From NCBI GenBank assembly GCA_964462985.1, contig CAYXAA010000064.1, positions 1 to 13,739 on the forward strand: 13,739 bases of DNA, in the 5' to 3' direction. The number at the start of each line of letters is the position of its first letter. The stretch's first letter is position 1. The position numbers and the translations under genes were made by a program. The stretch is from CAYXAA01 sp964462985. Its GTDB lineage: Bacteria; Pseudomonadota; Alphaproteobacteria; Rhizobiales; Stappiaceae. Of this stretch, positions 1-7,345 are shown one piece after another. Below the pieces are notes generated by a model. That model was not told where the DNA came from. It did no database searches and worked only from the letters and a program-made list of their open reading frames with translations.

Positions 1-53
1 GCGAGGGCGGCCGCACCGTCGGCGCCGGCGTCGTCGCCTCGATCATCGAGTAA
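1..53 (+). CDS. tuf: Elongation factor Tu, C-terminal end (partial)
   Basis: The last 16 codons, reading from base 3, end in TAA at 51-53 and give the peptide EGGRTVGAGVVASIIE. This is the closing beta strand of EF-Tu domain 3, where a G-R-T-V-G-A-G-V-V motif followed by a short hydrophobic tail is near-universal. EF-Tu is the GTPase that carries aminoacyl-tRNA to the ribosomal A site. The start and the GTPase domain lie left of the window. A tuf gene directly upstream of rpsJ is the standard str/S10 junction, which supports the call. Only the tail is visible, so nothing can be said about the rest of the gene. Confidence 0.93.
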   Translation, partial: EGGRTVGAGVVASIIE

Positions 54-74
54 TCCACGAGAACGACGTCTGTT

Positions 75-119
75 GGACAGGGCGCCCGCGGGCGCAGCCC
101 GCTGGTGCCGCTGTCTTTT
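75..119 (+). terminator. Terminator-like hairpin between tuf and rpsJ
   Basis: The arms pair as 76-80 with 111-115 (GACAG/CTGTC), 81-86 with 104-109 (GGCGCC/GGTGCC, one G-U) and 88-93 with 97-102 (GCGGGC/GCCCGC), closing on the loop GCA at 94-96. The only defects are one mismatch (87/103) and one bulged G (110). Four T residues follow at 116-119. This has the form of an intrinsic terminator, though the T run is short. The rpsJ Shine-Dalgarno (GGGGA, 120-124) begins right after the T run, so the structure could end tuf transcripts, attenuate the S10 operon, or influence rpsJ translation. Which of these applies cannot be told from sequence alone. Confidence 0.6.
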
Positions 120-131
120 GGGGACTGAGAA

Positions 132-440
132 ATGAACGGTCAAAACATCCGGATCCGCCTCAAGGCGTTCGACCATCGTGTGCTCGACGCTTCGACGCGC
201 GAGATCGTCAACACGGCGAAGCGGACCGGCGCGCAGGTGCGCGGCCCGGTGCCGCTGCCGACGCGGATCGAGAAGTACACCGTGCTTCGCGGCCCGCACA
301 TCGACAAGAAGAGCCGCGATCAGTTCGAGATGCGCACGCACAAGCGCCTTCTCGACATCGTTGATCCGACCCCGCAGACCGTCGACGCCTTGATGAAGCT
401 CGATCTTGCGGCCGGTGTCGACGTCGAGATCAAGCTTTAA
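132..440 (+). CDS. rpsJ: 30S ribosomal protein S10 (uS10, NusE)
   Basis: 102 aa, the normal length for S10, a small-subunit head protein. As NusE it also pairs with NusB in transcription antitermination. The family core is plain: IRIRLKAFDHRVLD at residues 6-19, then GPVPLPTRIEKYTVLRGPH at 38-56 and SRDQFEMRTHKR at 61-72; the middle stretch is the extended loop that threads into the 30S head. The ATG at 132 has a good Shine-Dalgarno, GGGGA at 120-124. It is the first gene of the S10 block; the next gene, rplC, follows after 22 bases. A terminator-like hairpin lies directly upstream. Nothing in the protein is odd. Confidence 0.98.
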   Translation: MNGQNIRIRLKAFDHRVLDASTREIVNTAKRTGAQVRGPVPLPTRIEKYTVLRGPHIDKKSRDQFEMRTHKRLLDIVDPTPQTVDALMKLDLAAGVDVEIKL

Positions 441-462
441 GCGCTCACAAGGGGACACGCCG

Positions 463-1182
463 ATGCGTTCTGGAGTGATCGCACAGAAGGTCGGGATGAC
501 ACGCATCTACAATGATGCGGGCGAGCACGTGCCGGTGACGGTGCTGAAGCTCGAAAAGTGCCAGGTCGTCGCCCACCGGACGGAAGAAAAGAACGGCTAC
601 ACCGCGCTGCAGATCGGCGCCGGGACGGCCAAGGTCAAGAACACGCCCAAGGCGATGCGCGGCCATTTCGCCGTCGCCAAGGTCGAGCCGAAGCGCAAGC
701 TGGCCGAGTTCCGCGTGTCGAAGGACAACCTTATCGACGTGGGCGCCGAGATCACGGCCGACCATTTCGTCGAGGGTCAGTTCGTCGACGTCACCGGCAC
801 TTCGATCGGCAAGGGCTTCGCCGGTGTCATGAAGCGGCACAACTTCGGCGGCGGTCGTGCCACCCACGGCAACTCGCTGTCGCATCGCGTGCATGGTTCG
901 ACCGGTCAGCGCCAGGACCCGGGCAAGGTGTTCAAGGGCAAGAAGATGGCCGGTCACCTCGGCAACGAGCGGGTCACCACGCAGAACCTCAAGGTCGTGC
1001 GCACCGATGCGGAGCGCGGACTGATCATGGTCGAGGGATCCGTTCCGGGCTCGAAGGGCGGCTGGATCGTCGTTCGGGACGCGGTGAAGAAGGCGCTGCC
1101 GGATGGCGTGCCGGTACCCGGCGCGTTCCGTCTGCCCGAGGCGGTCGACGCTGGCGTGGTCGCCGAGAAGGAGAGCGAGTGA
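463..1182 (+). CDS. rplC: 50S ribosomal protein L3 (uL3)
   Basis: 239 aa. L3 is an early 23S rRNA assembly protein whose long loop reaches toward the peptidyl-transferase centre. The frame is open further upstream to an ATG at 406, but that start lies inside rpsJ. The ATG at 463 has AAGGGG at 449-454 and gives the expected N-terminus MRSGVIAQKVGMTRIY. The central signature GKGFAGVMKRHNFGGG (116-131) and ATHGNSLSHR (133-142) is intact. GSTGQRQDPGKVFKGKKM (145-162) follows; it includes the glutamine region that PrmB methylates in E. coli L3 (Gln150). The tail after about residue 220 is acidic and alanine-rich, as in related alphaproteobacteria. Its TGA shares one base with the rplD ATG. Confidence 0.97.
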   Translation: MRSGVIAQKVGMTRIYNDAGEHVPVTVLKLEKCQVVAHRTEEKNGYTALQIGAGTAKVKNTPKAMRGHFAVAKVEPKRKLAEFRVSKDNLIDVGAEITADHFVEGQFVDVTGTSIGKGFAGVMKRHNFGGGRATHGNSLSHRVHGSTGQRQDPGKVFKGKKMAGHLGNERVTTQNLKVVRTDAERGLIMVEGSVPGSKGGWIVVRDAVKKALPDGVPVPGAFRLPEAVDAGVVAEKESE

Positions 1183-1802
1183 TGGAACTCGAGGTCAAGA
1201 CCCTCGACGGCGGAGCGGCCGGTTCGATCACGGTGTCGGACGAGATTTTCGGTCTCGAGCCGCGCACCGACCTGATCCACCGCGTGGTGCGCTGGCAACT
1301 CGCCAAGCGGCAGGCCGGAACGCACAAGACCAAGACCCGGTCCGAGCTGAGCGCCACCGGCGCCAAGATGTACCGGCAGAAGGGCACGGGCCGCGCGCGG
1401 CATTCCGACCGCAAGGCCCCGCAGTTCCGCGGCGGCGGCAAGGCCTTCGGCCCGGTGGTGCGCAGCCATGAGCACGACCTGCCGAAGAAGGTGCGTGCGC
1501 TCGGTCTGAAGCACGCGCTCTCGGCCAAGGCCAAGGCGTCGACCCTGATCGTGATCGACGAGGCCAAGGCCGCGGACGCCAAGACAAAGGCGGTCCGGGC
1601 TCAGTTCGAGAAGCTGGGCCTCAGCAACGCGCTCGTCGTCGACGGTGCGGAGCTCGACGCGAACTTCCGTCTTGCGGCGCGCAACATTCCGTCGGTCGAC
1701 GTGCTGCCGGTCCAGGGCATCAACGTCTACGACATCCTGCGGCGTGAGACGCTGGTTCTCACCAAGGCGGCGCTGTCGGCGCTGGAGGAGCGGTTCAAAT
1801 GA
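1182..1802 (+). CDS. rplD: 50S ribosomal protein L4 (uL4)
   Basis: 206 aa. L4 is a primary 23S rRNA binder that lines the exit-tunnel constriction with L22; in E. coli it also represses its own S10 operon. The tunnel loop is recognisable from the stretch KTRSELSATGAKMYRQKGTG at 51-70 followed by RARHSDRKAPQFRGGGKAFGP at 71-91. The globular fold resumes from about residue 100. The ATG sits in a TGATG overlap with the rplC stop and has AAGGAG at 1168-1173 inside rplC, so translational coupling is likely. A longer reading of the same frame from 558 lies within rplC and is not the start. Whether L4 autoregulates here is unknown; no E. coli-type S10 leader is evident. Confidence 0.97.
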   Translation: MELEVKTLDGGAAGSITVSDEIFGLEPRTDLIHRVVRWQLAKRQAGTHKTKTRSELSATGAKMYRQKGTGRARHSDRKAPQFRGGGKAFGPVVRSHEHDLPKKVRALGLKHALSAKAKASTLIVIDEAKAADAKTKAVRAQFEKLGLSNALVVDGAELDANFRLAARNIPSVDVLPVQGINVYDILRRETLVLTKAALSALEERFK

Positions 1803-2092
1803 CGAACCTCAAGCACTACGACACCATTCTGTCGCCGGTGATCACCGAGAAATCGACTGCGGCGTCAGAGCAGAACAAGGTGATCTTCAACGTCGCCGGC
1901 AACGCGACCAAGCCGGAGATCAAGGCCGCAGTCGAGGCGCTGTTCGGCGTGAAGGTCACGGCGGTCAACACGCTGGTCCGGAAGGGCAAGGTCAAGCGGT
2001 TCCGTGGCCGGATCGGCCAGCAGTCCGACGTCAAGAAGGCGATCGTCACCCTGAAGGACGGTGATGCCATCGACGTGACGACGGGTCTGTGA
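1799..2092 (+). CDS. rplW: 50S ribosomal protein L23 (uL23)
   Basis: 97 aa, usual for bacterial L23. The protein sits at the mouth of the exit tunnel, where it docks trigger factor and contributes to the SRP and Sec contact site. The N-terminus carries the family start YDTILSPVITEKST (7-20). KVIFNVAGNATKPEIKAAVE (27-46) and LFGVKVTAVNTLVRKGKVKR (48-67) follow, the latter being the strand before the basic rRNA-binding loop. The start codon overlaps the rplD stop (ATGA), with GGAGGAG at 1784-1790 eight bases upstream. There are no oddities. rplB follows after 16 bases. Confidence 0.97.
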   Translation: MTNLKHYDTILSPVITEKSTAASEQNKVIFNVAGNATKPEIKAAVEALFGVKVTAVNTLVRKGKVKRFRGRIGQQSDVKKAIVTLKDGDAIDVTTGL

Positions 2093-2108
2093 GGCGAGGA
2101 AGAAGAAC

Positions 2109-2942
2109 ATGGCACTCAAGACCTTCAATCCGACTTCGCCGGGCCGCCGGCAGCTCGTCCAGGTCGATCGTTCCGGTCTGTGGAAGGGCAAGCCGGTCAA
2201 GGATCTGACCGAAGGCCTGTCCAAGTCCGGCGGCCGTAACAATCACGGCCGGCTGACGTCGCCGAACCGTGGCGGCGGCCACAAACGCCGCTACCGCCTG
2301 GTCGACTTCAAGCGGCGCAAGCTGGACATCAGCGCGACGGTGGAGCGGCTCGAGTACGACCCGAACCGCACGGCGTTTATCGCGCTGATCAAGTACGAGG
2401 ACGGCGAGCTTGCCTATATCCTGGCGCCGCAGCGCCTGGCGGCCGGCGACAAGGTCGTTGCCGGACAGTCGGTCGACGTCAAGCCGGGCAACGCCATGCC
2501 GCTGTCGGCGATCCCGGTCGGCACGATCGTGCACAACATCGAGCTGAAGCCGGGCAAGGGTGGCCAGATCGCCCGTTCGGCCGGCGCCTATGCGCAGATC
2601 GTCGGCCGCGACCAGGGCTACACCGTGATCCGCCTGATGTCGGGCGAGCAGCGCCGTGTGCTTGGGACCTGCTTCGCCTCGATCGGTGCGGTGTCGAACC
2701 CGGACCACTCGAACATCAACCTGGGCAAGGCCGGCCGGTCGCGCTGGCTCGGCCGCAAGCCGCACGTGCGCGGTGTCGCGATGAACCCGGTCGACCATCC
2801 GCATGGCGGTGGTGAAGGCCGCACCTCCGGCGGCCGTCATCCGGTTACCCCGTGGGGCAAGCCGACCAAGGGCAAGAGAACGCGCAGCAACAAGGCGACG
2901 GACAAGTACATCGTCCGCAGCCGGCACGAGCGCAAGAAGTAA
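2109..2942 (+). CDS. rplB: 50S ribosomal protein L2 (uL2)
   Basis: 277 aa. L2 is the largest and most conserved 50S protein, needed for subunit joining and peptidyl-transferase activity. The N-terminus MALKTFNPTSPGRRQLVQVD and the motif GGGHKRRYRLVDFKR are typical of the OB-fold RNA-binding half; the SH3-like half follows. The C-terminal signature MNPVDHPHGGGEGRTSGGRH at 225-244 is complete. It includes the histidine pair at 230 and 232, in the region of E. coli His229 next to the catalytic centre. The purine-rich GAGGA at 2096-2100 gives a good ribosome site. The protein ends in basic residues (RHERKK). It is of ordinary length and composition. Confidence 0.98.
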   Translation: MALKTFNPTSPGRRQLVQVDRSGLWKGKPVKDLTEGLSKSGGRNNHGRLTSPNRGGGHKRRYRLVDFKRRKLDISATVERLEYDPNRTAFIALIKYEDGELAYILAPQRLAAGDKVVAGQSVDVKPGNAMPLSAIPVGTIVHNIELKPGKGGQIARSAGAYAQIVGRDQGYTVIRLMSGEQRRVLGTCFASIGAVSNPDHSNINLGKAGRSRWLGRKPHVRGVAMNPVDHPHGGGEGRTSGGRHPVTPWGKPTKGKRTRSNKATDKYIVRSRHERKK

Positions 2943-2953
2943 GAGGACCGACC

Positions 2954-3232
2954 ATGGCACGCTCTGTTTGGAAGGGTCCGTTCGTCGATGGCTTTCTGCT
3001 GAAGAAGGCGGAGAAGGTTCGCTCGTCCGGCCGCAACGAGATCATCAAGATCTGGAGCCGGCGCTCGACCATCCTGCCGCAGTTCGTCGGTCTGACCTTC
3101 GGCGTCTACAACGGCCAGAAGCACATTCCCGTCCTCGTGTCGGAAGACATGATCGGGCACAAGTTCGGCGAGTTCTCGCCGACCCGTACCTACTATGGCC
3201 ACGGCGCCGATAAGAAGGCGAAGAGGAAGTAA
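2954..3232 (+). CDS. rpsS: 30S ribosomal protein S19 (uS19)
   Basis: 92 aa. S19 forms a head complex with S13 near the A-site tRNA and the B1a bridge. The start MARSVWKGPFVDGFLLKK and the signature GHKFGEFSPTRTYYGHG (68-84) leave no doubt. A frame extending upstream to 2852 overlaps rplB and lacks family support; the ATG at 2954 gives the conserved N-terminus and has AGAGGA just before it. It lies 11 bases after rplB and 2 bases before rplV. The tail KKAKRK is lysine-rich, as usual. Confidence 0.97.
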   Translation: MARSVWKGPFVDGFLLKKAEKVRSSGRNEIIKIWSRRSTILPQFVGLTFGVYNGQKHIPVLVSEDMIGHKFGEFSPTRTYYGHGADKKAKRK

Positions 3233-3234
3233 CG

Positions 3235-3614
3235 ATGGGCAAGCCGAAGCGTGATCGGGCGCTCGCCGAGAACGAGGCACGGGCCGTGACCCGGATGCTG
3301 CGCGTCTCGCCGCGCAAGCTCAACCTCGTCGCGGCCGCGATCCGGGGCAAGAAGGTCGGCACTGCGCTCGCCGACCTGACGTTCTCGCGCAAGCGGATTT
3401 CCGACGACGTCAAGAAGACGTTGATGTCGGCGATCGCGAATGCCGAAAACAACCACGACCTTGATGTCGACAGCCTGATCGTCGCCGAGGCTCATGTGGG
3501 CAAAGCGTTCGTCATCAAGCGGTTCACGCCGCGGGCCCGTGGTCGCGCCGGTCGGATCGAGAAGCCGTTCTCGAACCTGACGATCGTGGTGCGTGAAGTC
3601 GAGGAGACTGCCTG

Positions 3615-3615
<1 letters not shown>
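3235..3615 (+). CDS. rplV: 50S ribosomal protein L22 (uL22)
   Basis: 126 aa, in the normal alphaproteobacterial range. L22 reaches into the exit tunnel through a long beta hairpin, here roughly residues 83-105 with the basic tip FTPRARGRAGRI. The core SPRKLNLVAAAIRGKKV (25-41) and the helix with AIANAENNH (66-74) match the family. The hairpin is the site where deletions give macrolide resistance in other bacteria; nothing unusual is visible here. The start at 3235 has AGAGGA at 3222-3227, inside the end of rpsS. The TGA shares one base with the rpsC ATG, suggesting coupled translation. Confidence 0.97.
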
Positions 3616-4334
<719 letters not shown>

Positions 4335-4368
4335 GTGGCCGGCCAGCTAGAGAGACGAGAGAGAAACG

Positions 4369-4782
4369 ATGCTGCAACCCAAGCGAACGAAGTTCCGCAA
4401 GCAGCACAAGGGCCGCATCCACGGCGTGGCCAAGGGCGGCACGGACCTCAACTTCGGCGCTTTCGGACTGAAGGCGCTGGAGCCGGAGCGCGTCACCGCG
4501 CGCCAAATCGAGGCGGCCCGTCGTGCGATGACCCGTCACATGAAGCGTGCCGGTCGCGTGTGGATCCGGATCTTCCCCGATGTGCCGGTGACCTCCAAGC
4601 CCACGGAAGTGCGCATGGGCAAGGGCAAGGGCGCTGTCGATTTCTGGGCCTGCAAGGTCAAGCCCGGTCGGATCATGTTCGAGATCGACGGCGTGTCGGA
4701 AGAGATCGCGCGCGAAGCATTGCGTCTGGCGGCCGCCAAGCTGCCGATCCGTACGCGCTTCGTGCAGCGCATCGCCGAATAG
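4369..4782 (+). CDS. rplP: 50S ribosomal protein L16 (uL16)
   Basis: 137 aa. L16 binds near the A-site tRNA elbow and is a late 50S assembly protein. MLQPKRTKFRKQHKGRIHG at the start and EVRMGKGKGAVDFWACKVKP (80-99) are diagnostic. Arg82 aligns with E. coli Arg81, which the oxygenase YcfD hydroxylates; whether that occurs here is unknown. The 34-base spacer after rpsC holds an FseI-type palindrome (GGCCGGCC) and a purine-rich GAGAGACGAGAGAGAAACG. That tract lacks a strong GGAG core, so the ribosome site is weaker than those around it. Confidence 0.97.
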   Translation: MLQPKRTKFRKQHKGRIHGVAKGGTDLNFGAFGLKALEPERVTARQIEAARRAMTRHMKRAGRVWIRIFPDVPVTSKPTEVRMGKGKGAVDFWACKVKPGRIMFEIDGVSEEIAREALRLAAAKLPIRTRFVQRIAE

Positions 4783-4802
4783 GCGGTTTAAGGAGAACAG
4801 CC

Positions 4803-5003
4803 ATGAAGGCGACGGACGTTCGGGCCAAGACCCAGGACGAGCTCAAGACGGAGCTCGAGGCGCTGAAGAAGGAGCAGTTCAACCTGCGCTTCCAGAAGGC
4901 GACCGGGCAGCTCGAAAACACGGCGCGGGTGCGGCAGGTGCGCCGCGACATCGCAAGAATTCAAACGATCATGCGCGAGAAGCGCGTGGCGTCGAACGCT
5001 TAA
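4803..5003 (+). CDS. rpmC: 50S ribosomal protein L29 (uL29)
   Basis: 66 aa. L29 is a small two-helix protein beside L23 at the tunnel exit, part of the docking area for nascent-chain factors. The sequence reads as one antiparallel helical hairpin: ELKTELEALKKEQFNLRFQK, a short turn at TGQLENT, and the second helix with the signature RVRQVRRDIARIQTIMREK. The ATG at 4803 has a strong AAGGAG at 4790-4795. A longer reading of the same frame begins at 4335 but runs through rplP and is not real. Confidence 0.97.
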   Translation: MKATDVRAKTQDELKTELEALKKEQFNLRFQKATGQLENTARVRQVRRDIARIQTIMREKRVASNA

Positions 5004-5013
5004 GGAGACGACG

Positions 5014-5256
5014 ATGCCGAAACGCGTTCTGGAGGGCGTCGTGGTCAGCGATGCCAACGACAAGACGGTGACGGTTCGCGTCGAGCGCCGCTTCACCCAT
5101 CCGCTGCTGAAGAAGACGGTTCGGCGCTCGAAGAAGTACCGGGCGCACGACGAAAACAACTCCAAGAAGGTCGGAGAGACGGTCCTCATCGAGGAATGCG
5201 CGCCGATCTCCAAGACCAAGCGTTGGATCGTGGTCGATCGCGAGACCGCGAATTGA
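5014..5256 (+). CDS. rpsQ: 30S ribosomal protein S17 (uS17)
   Basis: 80 aa. S17 is an OB-fold primary binder of 16S rRNA in the 30S body. MPKRVLEGVVVSDANDKTVT (1-20) and VRVERRFTHPLLKKTVRRSK (21-40) match the family, as do HDENN (45-49) and the strand VGETVLIEECAPISKTKRW (53-71). The ATG follows rpmC by 10 bases with AAGGAG at 5002-5007, overlapping the rpmC stop. It is the last gene of the S10 block; the 57-base spacer that follows is the usual S10/spc boundary. Confidence 0.97.
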   Translation: MPKRVLEGVVVSDANDKTVTVRVERRFTHPLLKKTVRRSKKYRAHDENNSKKVGETVLIEECAPISKTKRWIVVDRETAN

Positions 5257-5313
5257 GATGAGCCTCCGGCGCGCGGGTAGAGCGGCGCCGAAACGAGAAC
5301 AAGGCGGCCAGTC
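5257..5313 (+). other. rpsQ-rplN spacer (S10/spc boundary) with a small hairpin
   Basis: A 57-base gene-free spacer. CGGCGC at 5267-5272 can pair with GCGCCG at 5285-5290 across a 12-base loop. No T run follows, so it does not look like an intrinsic terminator, and I see no convincing -35/-10 pair. The rplN ribosome site AAGGCGG lies at 5301-5307. In E. coli a separate spc promoter sits at this boundary; here read-through from the S10 block seems at least as likely. Confidence 0.35.
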
Positions 5314-5682
5314 ATGATTCAGATGCAAACAAACCTCGACGTGGCGGACAATTCCGGCGCCCGTCGTGTCATGTGCATCAAGGTGCTCGGCGGCTCGATG
5401 CGGAAATACGCCAGCGTCGGCGACATCATTGTCGTCAGCGTCAAGGAGGCCAATCCGCGCGGCCGCGTCAAGAAGGGCGACGTGATGAAGGCGGTCGTCG
5501 TGCGCACGGCGAAGGACATTCGCCGGCCCGACGGCTCGGTGATCCGCTTCGACCGCAATGCGGCGGTGCTGGTCAACAACAACAAGGAACCGATCGGCAC
5601 CCGTATCTTTGGTCCGGTTCCGCGTGAGCTGCGTGCGAAGAATCACATGAAGATCATTTCGCTCGCGCCGGAGGTGTTGTGA
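5314..5682 (+). CDS. rplN: 50S ribosomal protein L14 (uL14)
   Basis: 122 aa, the exact usual length. L14 lies on the 50S interface, contacts 16S rRNA in bridge B5/B8, and is the docking site of the silencing factor RsfS. MIQMQTNLDVADNSGARRVM (1-20) and the signature KAVVVRTAKDIRRPDGSVIR (59-78) with FDRNAAVLV are complete. The start ATG has AAGGCGG six bases upstream. It is the first gene of the spc block, and its TGA overlaps the rplX ATG by one base. Confidence 0.98.
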   Translation: MIQMQTNLDVADNSGARRVMCIKVLGGSMRKYASVGDIIVVSVKEANPRGRVKKGDVMKAVVVRTAKDIRRPDGSVIRFDRNAAVLVNNNKEPIGTRIFGPVPRELRAKNHMKIISLAPEVL

Positions 5683-5999
5683 TGGCTGCCAAGATCAAGA
5701 AGGGCGACACCGTCGTCGTGATCGCCGGCCGCGACAAGGGCAAGTCCGGCGAAGTCATCAAGATGCTGCCGGCCGAGGGCCGGGCCCTGGTGCGTGGCGT
5801 CAACCTGGTGCGCCGGCATCAGCGCCAGACCGCCCAGGCCGAAGGCGGCATTATCACCAAGGAATCGCCGATTCACCTGTCGAACCTGCAGATCGCCGAT
5901 CCCAAGGACGGCAAGCCGACCCGCGTCGGCTTCAAGATCAAGGAAGACGGCACCAAGGTTCGGGTGGCCAAGCGCTCGGGGGACCTGATCGATGGCTGA
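5682..5999 (+). CDS. rplX: 50S ribosomal protein L24 (uL24)
   Basis: 105 aa from the ATG at 5682. L24 is an assembly initiator that binds the 5' end of 23S rRNA. The KOW motif KKGDTVVVIAGRDKGKSGEV (6-25) is textbook, followed by LVRGVNLVRRHQRQT. A GTG at 5679 would add one residue, but GGAGGTG at 5670-5676 is better spaced for the ATG, which forms the common TGATG overlap with rplN. The 3' end overlaps rplE by eight bases, so the two are probably translationally coupled. Confidence 0.97.
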   Translation: MAAKIKKGDTVVVIAGRDKGKSGEVIKMLPAEGRALVRGVNLVRRHQRQTAQAEGGIITKESPIHLSNLQIADPKDGKPTRVGFKIKEDGTKVRVAKRSGDLIDG

Positions 6000-6546
6000 G
6001 ACGTATACGCCGCGCCTGAAGACGTACTACGACGAAGTGGTGCGGGCGCAGCTGCAGGAGAAGTTCTCCTACAAGAACCCGATGCAGATCCCGGCGCTGG
6101 AGAAGATCGTGCTCAACATGGGCGTCGGCGAGGCCGTCGGCGATTCCAAGAAGGCGCGGACTGCCGCCGAGGACCTGTCGGCGATCGCCGGCCAGAAGGC
6201 CGTGATCACCAAGGCCACCAAGTCGATCGCCACCTTCAAGGTGCGCGAGGGCATGCCGCTTGGCGCCAAGGTGACGCTGCGGCGGGCGAGGATGTACGAA
6301 TTCCTCGACCGTCTGATCACCATCGCCCTGCCGCGCGTGCGCGACTTCCGCGGCCTGAACCCGAAGAGCTTCGACGGCCGTGGCAACTACGCCATGGGCA
6401 TCAAGGAGCATATCGTGTTCCCGGAGATCAATTACGACAAGGTTGATCAGATCTGGGGCATGGACATCGTGGTGTGCACCACCGCTGCCACGGATGACGA
6501 AGCGCGCGAGCTGCTGCGCGCGTTCAACTTCCCGTTCCGCAAGTAA
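5992..6546 (+). CDS. rplE: 50S ribosomal protein L5 (uL5)
   Basis: 184 aa. L5 binds 5S rRNA, helps form the central protuberance and makes the B1b bridge to S13. It shows PRLKTYYDEVVRAQLQEKFS near the N-terminus and the signature ALEKIVLNMGVGEA (35-48). It then shows GQKAVITKATKSIATFKVRE and GMPLGAKVTLR, and a C-terminal stretch with NYAMGIKEHIVFPEI. The ATG lies within the last eight bases of rplX, with GGGGGA at 5978-5983. In E. coli, S8 binds near the rplE start to repress the spc operon; I could not make out the same site by eye here. Confidence 0.98.
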   Translation: MAETYTPRLKTYYDEVVRAQLQEKFSYKNPMQIPALEKIVLNMGVGEAVGDSKKARTAAEDLSAIAGQKAVITKATKSIATFKVREGMPLGAKVTLRRARMYEFLDRLITIALPRVRDFRGLNPKSFDGRGNYAMGIKEHIVFPEINYDKVDQIWGMDIVVCTTAATDDEARELLRAFNFPFRK

Positions 6547-6576
6547 CGGCATACGGGAAAGGAACGAGGACCGACG

Positions 6577-6882
6577 ATGGCGAAGAAGAGCGCGATCGAA
6601 AAGAACAAGCGGCGCGAGCGGCTCGTGAAGAAATACGCCGAGAAGCGCGCTGCGCTTAAGGCGATGGCCAAGGATGCCAACCTGTCTCCGGAGGAGCAGT
6701 TCCAGGCACGGCTGAAGCTTGCCAAGCTTCCGCGCAATTCGGCCAAGAACCGGATCCGGAACCGCTGTGAGGTGACGGGACGGCCGCGCGGCTACTACCG
6801 CAAGCTGAAGATGTCACGCGTGGCGCTGCGCGAACTGGGCTCGCTGGGTCTGATCCCGGGCCTGGTGAAGTCGAGCTGGTAA
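6577..6882 (+). CDS. rpsN: 30S ribosomal protein S14, zinc-free form (uS14)
   Basis: 101 aa, the long form of S14, a 30S head protein. Zinc-binding S14 is about 61 aa with two CXXC pairs; this protein has a single cysteine (Cys64) and no CXXC, so it is the zinc-independent type. MAKKSAIEKNKRRERLVKKY (1-20) and LPRNSAKNRIRNRCEVTGRP (51-70) are typical, as is RGYYRKLKMSR (71-81). The 30-base spacer after rplE ends in GAGGA at 6566-6570, six bases before the ATG. It lies between rplE and rpsH, as in the standard spc order. Confidence 0.97.
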   Translation: MAKKSAIEKNKRRERLVKKYAEKRAALKAMAKDANLSPEEQFQARLKLAKLPRNSAKNRIRNRCEVTGRPRGYYRKLKMSRVALRELGSLGLIPGLVKSSW

Positions 6883-6894
6883 GGAGAAGCTCCC

Positions 6895-7293
6895 ATGGCG
6901 ATTTCCGATCCTTTGGGGGATATGATCACCCGGATCCGCAATGCTCAGATGCGGCGCAAGACCAAGGTGTCGTCGCCGGCTTCGAAGCTGCGCGCCCGCG
7001 TCCTGGACGTGCTGCAGAGCGAAGGCTATATCCGCGGCTATTCCACCGTGGAATATGATGGCGGCAAGTCCGAGCTCGAGATCGAGCTGAAGTATTTCGA
7101 CGGCGAGCCGGTCATCCGCACGATCGAACGTGTGTCGAAGCCGGGCCGCCGGGTCTATTCCTCGGTCAAGAACATCCCGCACGTGGCCAACGGCCTCGGC
7201 GTGTCGATCCTGTCGACGCCGAAGGGTGTGATGAGCGATCACGAGGCGCGGGATCAGAATGTCGGCGGCGAGGTGCTGTGCCGCGTGTTCTAA
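6895..7293 (+). CDS. rpsH: 30S ribosomal protein S8 (uS8)
   Basis: 132 aa. S8 is a primary binder of 16S rRNA helix 21 and, in E. coli, the translational repressor of the spc operon. The start AISDPLGDMITRIRNAQ is diagnostic. The C-terminal RNA-contact segment LSTPKGVMSDHEARDQ contains STPKG at 107-111. AAGGAG at 6881-6886 overlaps the rpsN stop and sits eight bases from the ATG. The protein ends GGEVLCRVF, as in related S8 proteins. The 52-base spacer to rplF holds nothing I can name. Confidence 0.97.
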   Translation: MAISDPLGDMITRIRNAQMRRKTKVSSPASKLRARVLDVLQSEGYIRGYSTVEYDGGKSELEIELKYFDGEPVIRTIERVSKPGRRVYSSVKNIPHVANGLGVSILSTPKGVMSDHEARDQNVGGEVLCRVF

Positions 7294-7345
7294 ACGCGGC
7301 CGCGCTCGTCTGAACAGAAGAATACGAAGCGGACGGATTGGTCTC

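Noticed and set aside
406..462. N-terminal extension of L3
   Set aside because: It would start inside rpsJ and add 19 residues unlike any L3; the ATG at 463 has a Shine-Dalgarno and the conserved MRSGVIAQKVGMTR.
558..1181. Upstream extension of the rplD frame
   Set aside because: The frame is open through rplC, but L4 family proteins begin at MELEVKTLDG (1182), with AAGGAG correctly placed.
2046..2960. 304-codon open frame on the minus strand
   Set aside because: It is a full antisense shadow of rplB with the same composition artefact; no domain or context supports it.
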